From assembly GCA_033297205.1 (NCBI GenBank), contig MU859066.1:186001-250000 (forward strand): a stretch of 64,000 nucleotides of DNA. Direction: 5' to 3'. The notes under the pieces were generated by a model that searched no databases, had not been told where the DNA came from, and worked only from the letters and a program-made list of their open reading frames with translations. Below are positions 36,101 to 47,330 of the stretch, piece by piece (position 1 is the stretch's first letter; every line of letters starts with the position of its first letter). The position numbers and the translations under genes were made by a program. The stretch comes from Pseudoneurospora amorphoporcata. Its lineage: Eukaryota > Ascomycota > Sordariomycetes > Sordariales > Sordariaceae.

Positions 36101-37230
36101 AACCCAACCTGTATTTTGAACGCAGCATCGTGGAGCGCTTCATTTTCTATTACCCTGCGCGTTTCATACACTTCATCAAGAATATATGTACAAACAGGTT
36201 ATTTTCAGTCCTTCATCACTGTTGCTGAGTTGGCGATAAGAGGTGGTGGACTCACCCCTTTCTCTTTTCTTCGAACTGAACGAATACAGGACAGGGAAGG
36301 GACATCACCATTCATATCTCTTTGAGTATAAAAGGGTTATAGCTTGAACACCAAAAGAAAAGTGGTTGGTGTATTCTTTGTGCAGGTATGTAGCTTAGAA
36401 TAGGAAGCTGGCCGGACTTGAAGTAAGCATCTCGTCACGTTACCAGAAACACAGAAACTAAGTAGGAATACCATCACGTGTCACACAATTGGCATTAACG
36501 TTGAGGCGAAAAGAAGTACCCATAAACTAAATCAAGTATTGTTTCAGTAACCCACAACAAGACAAAGCAGTCATCACCAGCATTAAGAAGGAAGTACCCT
36601 TGCCCAGAACCATGAACGTACTACTGCCAATCTTCTCCTTGATCTTTGAGACATAAAAGCCCCGGTATACCCCATTTAGACCAACGGCGGTAGTCATGCA
36701 AAAGAGCCTTCAAACTTGTCCTGTACTACCGTGAAAAAAGCAACTTCCAAAGCGACCAAAGTGCAATAAAATTTCATTATGAAAGCACGAAGGAAAACAA
36801 AAGCATGACCAAGACGCGCCTGATGACCACCCCTAGGAAACTCCAAGAAAAGCGCCCTCTGTTACTCCATATGGTGAATGCGTGTGTGAGAGAAGCCTCG
36901 TGGTGATATATGCAAGGCTGTGCGGAACAGAATGTCCGAGGGGTATCCTGAGAAAAAGTAAAGAAGTGAGGTATCGCCTGGGAAGCGTCCGGCGATGTCG
37001 GCCATCATACGCTGCTCTAAGAAGTCGATGAATACTTGTGCCCGAATGATGGATGTGAAGTCAAAACCCTTACCGTTAAGTAATAGCTGAATGAATCCGA
37101 TTCGTTGGAGAGCTGGTGCCAACCATATGAAAGCTCCCTCGCATGACGCCGAGTTTGTGCAGTCCTGAAAGAGGTAGGAAATGGGAAGGCGACTATCGCG
37201 CCTGGCCGCCAACTGAGATTCTGAACGTCT
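33110..37230. other. Long gene-free, AT-richer stretch
   Basis: 4.1 kb with no supported gene. It has an A-rich tract at 33716-33758. The frames at 34644-35063 and 35202-35573 (both minus) show no known domain. A possible alternative terminal exon of the next gene falls at its right edge (37016-37164). Confidence 0.45.
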
Positions 37231-38830
37231 TTACCTGATGTCAAGTTGGAACGGCTTGAAACGGCCCCCTATCGTAGCGCAGTTCGGACACTTCCGACGG
37301 GCTCCTTGTTCGAGCATCAAGACATCGACGCATGCCCGGCACAAGCCGCATATGCATTCGGTGCACGCATACGACTCCCGGAGTAAAGATACTTCCCGGC
37401 ACGCAGCGCAATAAATTTGCGTATTCTGCGAAGAGTAGCTTGGAGATGAATCTGACAATCCTCGGGATCCAATATGGAAGTTCTCCCCGCTTTCACCACT
37501 CTCGACCGACGGGAAGGCATCGGTAGCCTCAGGATTGTATGATGGTGGAGTGAGCGCCTGCTGCAGTGGCGATGCTTGATAACTTGTATAGTTGTGGTGC
37601 TGCTGGAGAGGAGGCAAAGATGATCGATAGATCGATACAGGTGAACGGGGAATCTGACTGGTCAGATATGGACTGAAGCTTGAAGGGCCTTGCGAACTCA
37701 CTGGTGTCCTATCCTCATCTATGTCTTCCGTTGCTGAAGTGGCTGCATCGATGAGATCTTCCCAGCGCTTTCCAAAGTCGGCCGAAGGCTCGGCGGACAA
37801 AGCTTTCCTATCGCTGCCTCCAGGTCGCAGAAGCTCATGTTGGCTATCATTTTGTAACCGACGAAGCCATTCCGATGTAGCACCTTTGGATCTCTTGCTT
37901 TGGTGACTTCGTTTGGATATCGACTGCCTTCGAGTGTGAGTGGGGCCTAATGACCGATGCAGTGGCGGAAGGGTTGATGATCGACCAGGGGGCGAGTTTG
38001 ATAAGATTGAAGGTAAAATTTCTCTCGGTCTTCCCGAGTCATAACCGGAGTAAGGCGCGCTCGTCACATCGGCGTTTGTAAGGTGTATTGGGGGCAGCTC
38101 AATCGATGACCTCGGCCTTCTCTTCCCTTCGTGATCCGAATGCCAGCCCTGTGGCACAAGACATCGTTTAGCAGAGCGAAAATGACTTGAAAGGAGACAG
38201 CCTGATACAAAGGTGAAACCCAAACCATCCAACTTACATTATCTGATTCCCAGCCTTGCTCCATTTTGTGGTTGTGTAGCTGTGCAAGGGCGGCTGCAGC
38301 AGGGAGCAGTGCAGCTCCTGTATACTGCTCCTCGCCATTTCGAGGTGTCCCTGGAGCACTTGATCCATCTCTATGATAACCATGCGAAAGCCCCTTTGCC
38401 TGGCCTGCATGCGCCGAAGGGCCTGAACTTGGCTGGTTTTGAGGTCGATCGTTTGGCTGCGTCTTGATCATGAGCAAGAAGCTCTCCTCGGTGGCAGGGA
38501 GCTTGGAGATGTAATGCTCCGGATGCGCTCGACGAATGTGCTCCTGCATAGAGCGATACCTCTTCTCCTAGATGATATGATACCCGTCAGCTGATCCTAT
38601 CCATGGCATACAGGTGCAACGATAACGACCAAAAGGGTTGTAAGTGACAGCTGATGTTTGGATTGACAGCGGTGTAGGCGGTGTAAGCTAGGGTAGGCTG
38701 AACGTGAGCAACTTACACCTATGCAGCGCTTGCGACAGCTTGAACCATCTTGGTTGCGCAACGGACAGACAACCTCATTATTGGCGTCGGTGATCGAGAA
38801 CGAAGAAGTTAGGGATGTCCTAGGCGGCAT
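37231..38830 (-). CDS. C2H2-like plus C-terminal RING-like zinc-binding protein
   Basis: A 453-residue protein from exons 38717-38830, 38238-38567 and 37231-38148; introns are 38568-38716 and 38149-38237. The N-terminus has a zinc-finger-like CPLRNQDGSSCRKRC and HIRRAHPEHY, interrupted by intron 1, giving a C2H2-type spacing. The middle is long, Ser/Pro-rich and disordered, with a Gln-containing stretch. The last ~60 residues form a Cys-rich module: CAAC, CTEC, CGLCRAC and CPNC, in RING-like order, ending GRFKPFQLDIR. Pairing a C2H2 finger with a RING-like end suggests a regulatory or ubiquitin-related role, but I do not recognise a named gene. The stop codon overlaps a donor-like AG|GTAAAG, so an alternative C-terminus is possible. 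Confidence 0.78.
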
Positions 38831-41800
38831 ATTGAATACCGTGATACCCCACCATACGATGTCGTCGAGGATGTTTGGGATGCGGATGATGAGCGATAAC
38901 TGCTGATAAGGCTTATACGTATGTATCGCGGCGTATCGTATCGTATTGTAGTAATGCTACTCAATCGGTGTATTGGAATCGGATTCTATGATGCGACTCT
39001 CTTTTGCAACTGTCGCCCACGGAATCGACGGTGATATGGATGGATTGCTCTCAGGTAGTGATCAGGGAAGCAAAAGACTCCAAGCTATAGGTCGTTGTAG
39101 GTGTGTAACAAGAAGATGTTCGAGGAAAGGTTGGAGACGGTGAGGTGTTGTGGTGGCGGTGGTTGTAAGAGCCTTTAACAATAAAGGAATGAAACCAAAG
39201 CAGGGCAGCGGGCTCGACTCAAATGGATGGGCACGGGATGGGTGCTAGGAACAACCGCCGTCCACATAACAAGAACAGAAACCCAGGTCCGGTATGGAAA
39301 GGGTATGGAAACGACTCAATCCTAACATGCAGCGTGAATTGAAGGGATGGGGGGTGTGCGAAAAGGACTAGGAGGTAGGTATCTGGAGCTCCAGGTTTGG
39401 TCAGTTAAGGGTATGCGTGTACGAGATGACGAGTCTGATATGGGATGCTAGAGAGGCTTGAGAGGCCAATTGGGGGCAACAAGGAAGAAGCACTGAAGAG
39501 TACTTGTTAGGTTTGACCGGAAGCAGCCTACCTCCCATTCGAAGCTATCCTGGGGATACCTCTGCTTGTCGCTGTCGACGGTATCTTTACTAATCGAGAT
39601 GGGGTACCCGACGGGGCAGCAAGAGAACAATGGAGCACCTGGACGCTTTTCCTACCAGAAAACGGTGGTGTATGTATTGAGGTACTGTAGCTGCGGTACT
39701 TGGCCCTGTTCTGACCAAACGCTATACTGCCAGCTGCCGACCTCACCGATACCCAAATCCGACGCCCAGTTGGCAACTTAGAAAGACGGGGCAGCCAGCG
39801 GGCGCCTCGCTCCGTTGTCATTGTCCTACTGCCAAAGTGTGCCGGGGCGGGATCGCCCTCGATGGCTCACCATAATACCAAGCACCTATAGAGTCTCTCG
39901 GGTTCCCAGTGGAAGAGATCCGATGTATTGTAATGCTCAGAATGCTGTAACGATAAGTGGGAGATGGCCGTGATAGCCGCGGACTCGGAAGCGAAATAGG
40001 ACATGGAGTGCCAGCTTTGGCATGTCGTCAGGGACAACAGGGCAAAGGGGGGGAGGGGGAACAGAAGAAAGCGTCAGCGGGCAACTTGCTCGACTGGACG
40101 GAGGACAAAGGGGACCAATGACCTAGGCCAGGCTCAAGCTGAAGTGGGGCTTTCAAGGGTGCCGCCTTCGACCAGTTGGGGCCTTGAACGATCATGGCGA
40201 ACCTCCCGTTTGTGACCTCCAGCCCACGTTGGCCATGTTGGATGGGCACCCGGCGTTTCCTAGCGACTCGAAGCTGCCTTGGTGCCACGGGTGCCTGGAT
40301 GAGCGCCCGAATGCTGTGTCAGGACTGGCTCGACAGTCCCTGAGTTCCCAGCAGCCAGAACGGGCTGAAAGGCTGGCGAGACGGTATCCAAGCATCCGAA
40401 CTTCAGCCAACAAGTAACTCCTGGCCGTATTGAACGTGAGCTTGTAGAAGCAGGAAACAATGCTACCGTCCCTCGGGCTGCCTTGTAAGGGGCCTGCGCT
40501 GGGTCCGTGGCTATAGCCGTTTCCCACCCAAACCCAAACGGAGCTGTCGAAGTAGTGACTGATAACACCTGGCCGACGGGAGGTCGCGAAGTGCCTTGGC
40601 CGCCATGAAAGCAGATGGCCGCAGCGGTGGCTATGTATGGCGCTGATATGCGCTGGAAAGGTGATGAAGTGATGTCGCCGGAGCTGGGTGAGGAATGGCC
40701 TGCCAGTTGAGGGCTGGGGCATGTCTCGAGTTGCTTGACTCGATTGAGCGTCGGATGGGCAGAGTCCCGGTCGAGGGAGGGGGGTTTCTGGGGGTGTCTG
40801 TCAGAAGCATTGCCAGAAGAGGAATCGGTCAATCGGGAGGGACAATTGGCGATGATTGGGCGCCGGGTTCTGGATGGAGTTGATGGAGCTGATGGAGCAA
40901 CCGGAGCTGGGGGTAGCTGGGAACTCGAGCTTCCCTTGCTTGTCAATGCTGTTGCATTCCTTCTAAGTCGACAACAAGACCATTGACCTCGGGATGCGGT
41001 CGAGCCACTCCTCAGAGTTTTGGAAAGACTAAAGTATGAAGATCTTAAGTGTCATCGGGACCAATAATAAACAACTCTCGAACTGATGTATTGGAAATGG
41101 TCAAATTTGAGTTTGATGGAAGAATTTGAACTAGGAATTTCGCTCCGAGTAGGTGCAAGGTCAACAGATTTGACATTGGAGAACTCAGAAGCTGCCACGC
41201 ACTTTGGCTCATTGCACTGCTCTTGCCTGTAGTGTAGCTGGAGCAATTGAGGGGTGGATCCTTCCCTCGACGGTGGGTTTGTGGGGTCAAGGGTTCCCGC
41301 GAACGACGTGGACGGGAATTGGTCCAGGGTTTACCAGTTGCGGAGCCCTCAAGGGTTTAGACGGCAACTGGATGTGGTGATGGCACCTGCAAGTCTGCAA
41401 CACTGCACCTCCAGCATGGCAAAAGCGGCAGCTCCAATCCAGGCGAGCCCACTTCCTCCGTCGTCCACTCAGCGATCCTTGTCCCTTGCTAATGCAGATG
41501 TACACTAGCTTCCTGAACTGACATGGAAGCTGTCAGCGAGCCGTTCTTACGATATGGAAGCTCAGTTTGGCAAGAGGAAGTAGTTGCTCTTCCGAAGTTG
41601 GCAAGAATGATAGGACCAAACAACCCCGAACTTTGTAGGTACCGACCTCTAGGCACTTTCTTCTTAAGTCTTTCTGAGTCCGAGTCCAGCTTTCTTCTCC
41701 TTCGGTCTGCCGCGATTCGTCCGCTCGTCCTACATCTCGACCTGCGATTCTAGAATGTTACGTTCTGCCGCCGGAGTGGAGTACACTGATGAAAGCCCAG

Positions 41801-44351
41801 GATATGGGCACCTCACGGTCACCGAAACAAGGGAAAGTTGCGCCTCTCAGATGAGACTTCAAAGGCACCAGCTGAGCCAGGCTTTGCGCTCATCTCTCAA
41901 GGACAACCTCGTTTTCCAGACAGTACTCTAGGGCATCACTAACAGAAAGCGGTGAAAAGTGCTGCAGCGACTGCCGATAAGTTTTCTCCCAGTCTGCACA
42001 AGCTGTGGTATAGGTATCTGTATTATGCCAGCCCTAACGACAAAGGACCGAATTTGCAGGTTGGAATTGATGAGAGCTAACTTCTTGTGTATCAGTAGAA
42101 CCCTCCACTTACGGTACCTATCTACGGCGGGTACTTCCAAACGGTTGGACAACGCCCAGCAACCTATACAGCAGCGTACTGTATGTGTCAGAAACACAGG
42201 TTGATCACGAAAGGCTCGTGACAAGCCAGTTCCAGGCACATGACTTGAGATCCATGACACACCCTGATCCAATATATCTCTCGCATGACGAGTAGGGGAC
42301 ATGTATCCCGGCTGTGACAACCTGTCGCAACCTGACTCGAGTATACTAAAAGGCGCGCAGTCCCGCTACGAAGGCAATCTTGCTTCTCGACGACGAAACG
42401 ATGTGTACCTTACATTCTGTCTGTTCGCGCATCGTTTGAAGGGATGATAAACTTACGCGGCAGTACTTCAAAACAACTTCACAAAATGAAACTAAATTCG
42501 GGCTTCAAAGCCACTGAAAGGTCAGTTTATTGTTTCTCCCCTTTCCAGCAGTTTCCTTTTGATGGTACTGGTGTGTGCTAGGCACCTACAACCTAGGTAG
42601 TGTATCGGTTGGCGAACACTTGACTTGGATCTTGGATGTCGACAACCTCCAGTCTCGATCGGCTACTGCACAACTTTTTAGCGATAGCACAGTAACATGG
42701 CAGGTAGATATCCGCGTGGGAACCCGCTATCTACCTACCGCAGCATGTACAGTACGGATGTGTGCGTACAGTGCTCAGTAAGGTACCCTACCTTTACGTT
42801 AACGGGTTGTCAACCTTGCCTGCCCGGCGGCCCCATCTAACTGTCGTTGCATCATCATGCTTCGCGCAGCCCCGCTTAGTCGGATGACACTGCAGCAAGC
42901 AGAGTCGCAATGCATGCAAGCGTCTTCGATAAAATTTCCATCGCTTCTCTCTTTGCTGCCCTGTACATGTACCTTACCTTAACCTTAAGAACGACGACCT
43001 GAAATCCAGATGCTAGGTATGTTACAACAAAAGAGCTCTTCTAGTCGCGAACTCGGGAAGATAGAGCTCTTTGAGAGGGAAAGGTTATGCGAGCGACCAA
43101 ATTTAACAAAACCGGAGCTTTCCAAGACGATATGGCGACATTACTTTCCAAGCTTCTCGAACATCATTATGACCCCAAAACTCAACCGCAACCGACATTC
43201 TGTGAGTCAGCTGACTCCTGTGACCGTCATCAACAAGTCTGGCACCGGCAACGCAAGGAGTAGGCTGGATATTGCATTTACATAGTGTAGATACAAGGAG
43301 AAGCCCTAGCCAAGACTTGAGTCACCCTTCCAAAGCTTTATACCCTCTGCTGCGGCGGTTTTCCTACCTGAAAAGCTCAGCCGACCTTACACCTCCAGTC
43401 CTCGGTCCTTCGATCATACTCAAATCTAAATAAGTGCGCTATGAGGTAGCCCCCATCCGTCTGCTTGTCCACTCCCGTCACATCCCGTCCGTCTTCTATT
43501 TCCGCTGGAAAATTCTAGCTTCTAGTCTCCACGTAACGAGCGTCACATACTAGTAAACGAAAAGAACCAGGCAGGTATTGTGCTCTGTTACGGTACCTCT
43601 GTCATTGTCGCAACGACGATGAAGAGATGATGAGCGCTATCCTTGCACCTTTGCACCCTTTGCTGTCCATTTTCGGTCGGGCTCGGATCGGTCTCGGGGC
43701 CATCCCATGTATGTAGCCATGTAGTCGGCGGCAGTACTATAGGTTCGTTACACGGGTAACTTACCCGGTACGGGTTTGTATCAATCCAGCTCGGTGTTAC
43801 TCTGAACTCATGTCAGGTGTTCTAGCTAGTGTACAGCATCGTGATACACCCGGATCATGGCATATGTGTAGCGCATCACTAGTAAAGACGTTTTGGGCAG
43901 CATGTCGAAAAGTTCACAGCCTGGGTTATGGGCTTCACTGGTGGACTTTTGGCAGTGACAACGGTATTGATATGAGGCGTGTAACTATATGATCTATCTT
44001 CATGCTAGCTATGAATATGCTGGGCGGCTTGAAGATGAAACTGAATCGCAGGGTATCAAACTTCGCAGAGCTAGCTGTGCATCAAGGCTGTTCTCATGTC
44101 CCCTCCTGCTATACAAAACGACTTTGGAACAGAGGGCGAAGCAACAACGCAATAGGTAGTGATGGGTGCAAGCTGGCCCAACATCACTTCAGCCTTCAAC
44201 ATGGATTCTTGTTCGACATCATCAAAACAGAGCCGGAAGGGCGCAAGAAAACATCAACACAGAGGGGAATCATTATACAAGATGGCCTAACCAGATGCAT
44301 TAAAAAGGCTAAAGGCAACTGCATCCAAACAACCGACAAAAAAACCGCCTT
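38831..44351. other. Longest gene-free stretch (5.5 kb)
   Basis: No supported gene. The GC-rich part at 40000-41000 has a 228-codon minus-strand frame (40260-40946) that looks like low-complexity chance sequence. Around 42560-43000 there are many CCTACCT/TACCTTACC-type motifs and a hairpin at 42702-42736. A 15-nt palindrome (CGGGTAA C TTACCCG) is at 43753-43767. The part nearest 38830 may be a long leader of the zinc-finger gene. Confidence 0.45.
42702..42736. repeat. Inverted repeat (9-bp arms with partly paired interior)
   Basis: AGGTAGATA (42702-42710) and TATCTACCT (42728-42736) are perfect complements. The interior GCGTGGG-AA-CCCGC can also partly pair, making a long foldback. Its ends carry the TACCT/AGGTA motif common in this stretch. 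Confidence 0.55.
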
Positions 44352-45650
44352 TTACTTCAGCTGGCGCAAAATTTCCGTCAAGAAGTCCTCAAAGCTCAGC
44401 GTAATGTACCCATCGCGATCATCATCGTACTTCTTGAACACATCCGTCATGCGCTTCAGGCTGATGCAAGCCTGCACAAACAAGTCAAAGCTCATGACGC
44501 CGTCGCCGCGCTTGTCGTACGTGCGGAACAGCAGTTCGACGAAGCGCGGGCTGAGCCGGTAGCGAAACGCCACCAGCGCGTTGTTAAACTCGTCCAGGCT
44601 GATGTTGCCTGACTTGTCCATGTCGAAGCGGTCGAACAGCGTCCGCCACGAGGCCAAAAAGGACCAGAGACCGCAAAACTCCTCGAACCCGATCGTGCCG
44701 CTGCGGTCGCTGTCGAACATGCGGATCATCATCCTGACGGTGTGCGGGTCAAAGGCGGTCCAGTCACCGTTGACGAGCGCCGCGGAGAGTTCTCTTTCGG
44801 AGAGCTGGCCGGTACCTAGAGAAGAGGCGCAAGTTGCGGTTAGAATGCGGTTATTACGTATGACGGGAGGTTGGCTATGGTATCGGAACAACTCACCATC
44901 CTTATCGACGGCCCTGAAAAGAGGAAGAAGAGTCGGGTCGGCGCCATCGCGGGTCGTCGGGCTCGGGGGCGGTCGCGAGGAGACGGGAGGGAGGTTATGA
45001 TGAGCGGGCCGGCTACCGGTCGCCGAGGGAGGCGGGCTCATGCCGTAGCGGTCGGGTGGTGGTCCTTGCTGCATTCTTGGTGATAGTCGGTGCGGGTCTG
45101 TTGAGCCGGCAGCGTAGTGGTTGTGATTGTATGCGTTTTGGCTGTATGTGTTTTGACGCTGAGGATCTGCGTATGTGTTCTGACGCTGGGGGTCCGCGTA
45201 CGTGTTTTGACGCTGGTCGAAGCCGGTGTTGCGATGTTCGACGGGGCGGGGAGGTGGTGGCTTGGTCTCGTATCGCGCTGTTTGAGGGGCCTGCTGAGGC
45301 GGAGCAGGTGAGGTGCCTTTCTGTCAACCGTTGATGGGGATATTAGTATGCGACCCGGCTGGACTCCATCGAACTCGTCGCGGTGAAGCTGGATAGAAAT
45401 GGGTTGCTCACTCTTGGTTCTGGCTCGGCGAATCTTGGGAGTAGAATGTCAGCAGGCGATCAACTTGCACGTATACAGAGGCTAAGAAGGTACTGTATGA
45501 TTTGGCGGACGGGTGCGGGGCTCTCCGGGGCGTCTCCAGGGGATATGCAGAGTGTATGGGGAGGTATACGCGGATTAGTTCTAAATCGCAGGAAAAAGGG
45601 CATACACACCTGGGGAGCTCGTCGGGGTTATAAGATCTGTTGTAGGCCAT
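44352..45650 (-). CDS. PEF1: Penta-EF-hand calcium-binding protein (Pef1/ALG-2 family)
   Basis: A 316-residue protein from exons 45610-45650, 45412-45433, 44897-45320 and 44352-44815; introns are 45434-45609, 45321-45411 and 44816-44896. The C-terminal ~170 residues contain five EF-hand loops in order: DKDGTGQLSERE, DSDRSGTIGFEE, DMDKSGNISLDE, DKRGDGVMSFDL and DDDRDGYITLSFED. This is the ALG-2/PDCD6 and yeast Pef1 arrangement, calcium-dependent adaptors at membranes and the bud neck. The N-terminal half is Pro/Gln/Tyr-rich with nearly three copies of RQNTYADPQ. The 22-nt second exon is inferred from frame, a GCTGAC branch site and the AAG acceptor; it joins DELP to FAEPEP. The EF-hand part is certain; the first two exons are less so. 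Confidence 0.87.
45144..45224 (-). repeat. 27-bp tandem repeat inside PEF1
   Basis: Units start at 45144, 45171 and 45198, each beginning GTAYGTGTT on the plus strand. They encode RQNTYADPQ-like nonapeptides in the disordered N-terminal half of the EF-hand protein. The third unit diverges at its end. Confidence 0.85.
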
Positions 45651-47330
45651 GGTTGCTGTTAATTAAGAGCGTAAGGTTTCCGACACAAATTGCTGGTCGC
45701 CGTCGCAAACAAGTTCAGGATGTGTATCCGTCGTAGGTCAAGGCCGGGGGGTGTGGAACACGGAGACGGGAGGATGAACGGGACAGCAAAGGGAGCGAGC
45801 GTCTGGGAGAGAGGCACCGTCCGATGAGGGTATCAAGTATTATGTAGGTTGGTAGTAGGGAAAAGAACTTGAAAAGGAGTAAAGGAGTCGGTGATGGGCA
45901 GAGTGGTTCGGTCGCTGGATCAGAACCCAGTTCTCAGGTTACAAGAAAGCAGATTACCTTATTTTCCTTGACACCTACCTTATCCACGTCTGAAGTATGG
46001 GGATGTACTGGGCAATCCGTAATTTAGGTAGTTACGTGCCCAATCGCCTCAGCCGCAACGCCAGACCGCAACCGCAATGTTGGTTACGCTAGAGGGCTTT
46101 CACGATTCAGAGTCCGATGGTCAGAATCCAAGAGAAGAAAAGCGGAAGGATCTCGGATTCGTTCGGGAGGATCTCTGGATCTGTCGGTCGAGAAAAGGAA
46201 CGAGCTTTCGAGAGCTCAACTTTTCCCTTCTCCAATCCTCCAATTTAGCTCCAGTCCACAATTCCACATGGGTCCGTTGACCCGTTCAACGTGGTTCAAC
46301 GCTATCGTGCCTCATCGGCTAGTTAAGGGTCCTCTGTGGAGTTTGCCCGTTGTGCGGTGTATCCGTCCGTATTGTGTATGGTCCGCACTGGTATTCGTAA
46401 CCGTCCAGGAGGCTTGGACGGCTGGGCGTTGGCGCGCCTTGTCTTGGGTGTCGGTAGCAGTTGTATGATGACCACTCACTCTTCCTGAATAGGTATGACG
46501 CGGTGAGTGCTACTCTTCATCATGAGTAAAGAGTGGTAAATGAATTTACGTTGCACAAGAATGTCACTCCGGTGCTTGCAACAACTCATAGGACCATGAC
46601 ATTTCAAGGACACAAACACTGCTATATTTTACGCATCCTGAGCTCAAGGCTCCCTTCGGCCCAAAGTTACTATACCGAACGGAGCCGCGAGTTCAGGCCG
46701 GAGGATTGTTGCTGACAGGCATCGACGTGTTTGGAGCCGTGCAACTTCCGAACCTCACGTTTCGTGAAGCGTGTGCCTGCCGATCAGGACACGGAAATAA
46801 CCTTCCGTGCCTTTGGCTCGAACGGAAACCACTCAATGAAGTTCTCCTGGGAGAAATTGATACCAGCGCCTGCCGCGCGACCCGGTGTTATTTGAGAAGA
46901 TAGAAAAGGTACTTGTCAAATGTCATTCGGCTTAGATTTATCGGACCGTGGATGAAATGTGCAGATTGAGAATGAAGGTTCCTCTAGACAGTTGTCGACA
47001 GCTACCTTTAACAGATAATTTATCAACTTGTTAGTGTAAGAGCTTCATGTGCGGAGCCCTGGGTGCGGATTACCGGTTACACTATCTTTCGGCTTTCTCT
47101 CTTGATTGTTCGGTGACGCTGCCATTCCCCTAACCCTCGACATTGGTTTTGTCCGATCTGCGAAACACAACTCCGACGGTCCCTTCACTTGGACTTGAGC
47201 TTGATGAAGAAATCTTTGCAAGCACCAGAGAGTCTGGTAATAGAAACTCCTCGGAATCTGGTTAAAAACTGTTTGTATTCATTGCTCGTAGATTCCCCTC
47301 GCCCAGAAACTTTCCTCCAAGAGAAGCGAA
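45651..47330. other. Divergent promoter region of PEF1 and the ChaC-like gene
   Basis: 1.7 kb without a supported gene or clear repeat; short frames only. Confidence 0.5.

Noticed and set aside
40260..40946. 228-codon minus-strand open frame
   Set aside because: Ser/Pro/Ala-rich chance-like composition, no domain, alternative overlapping frames of similar length in the same GC-rich stretch, and no plausible introns linking it to a gene.
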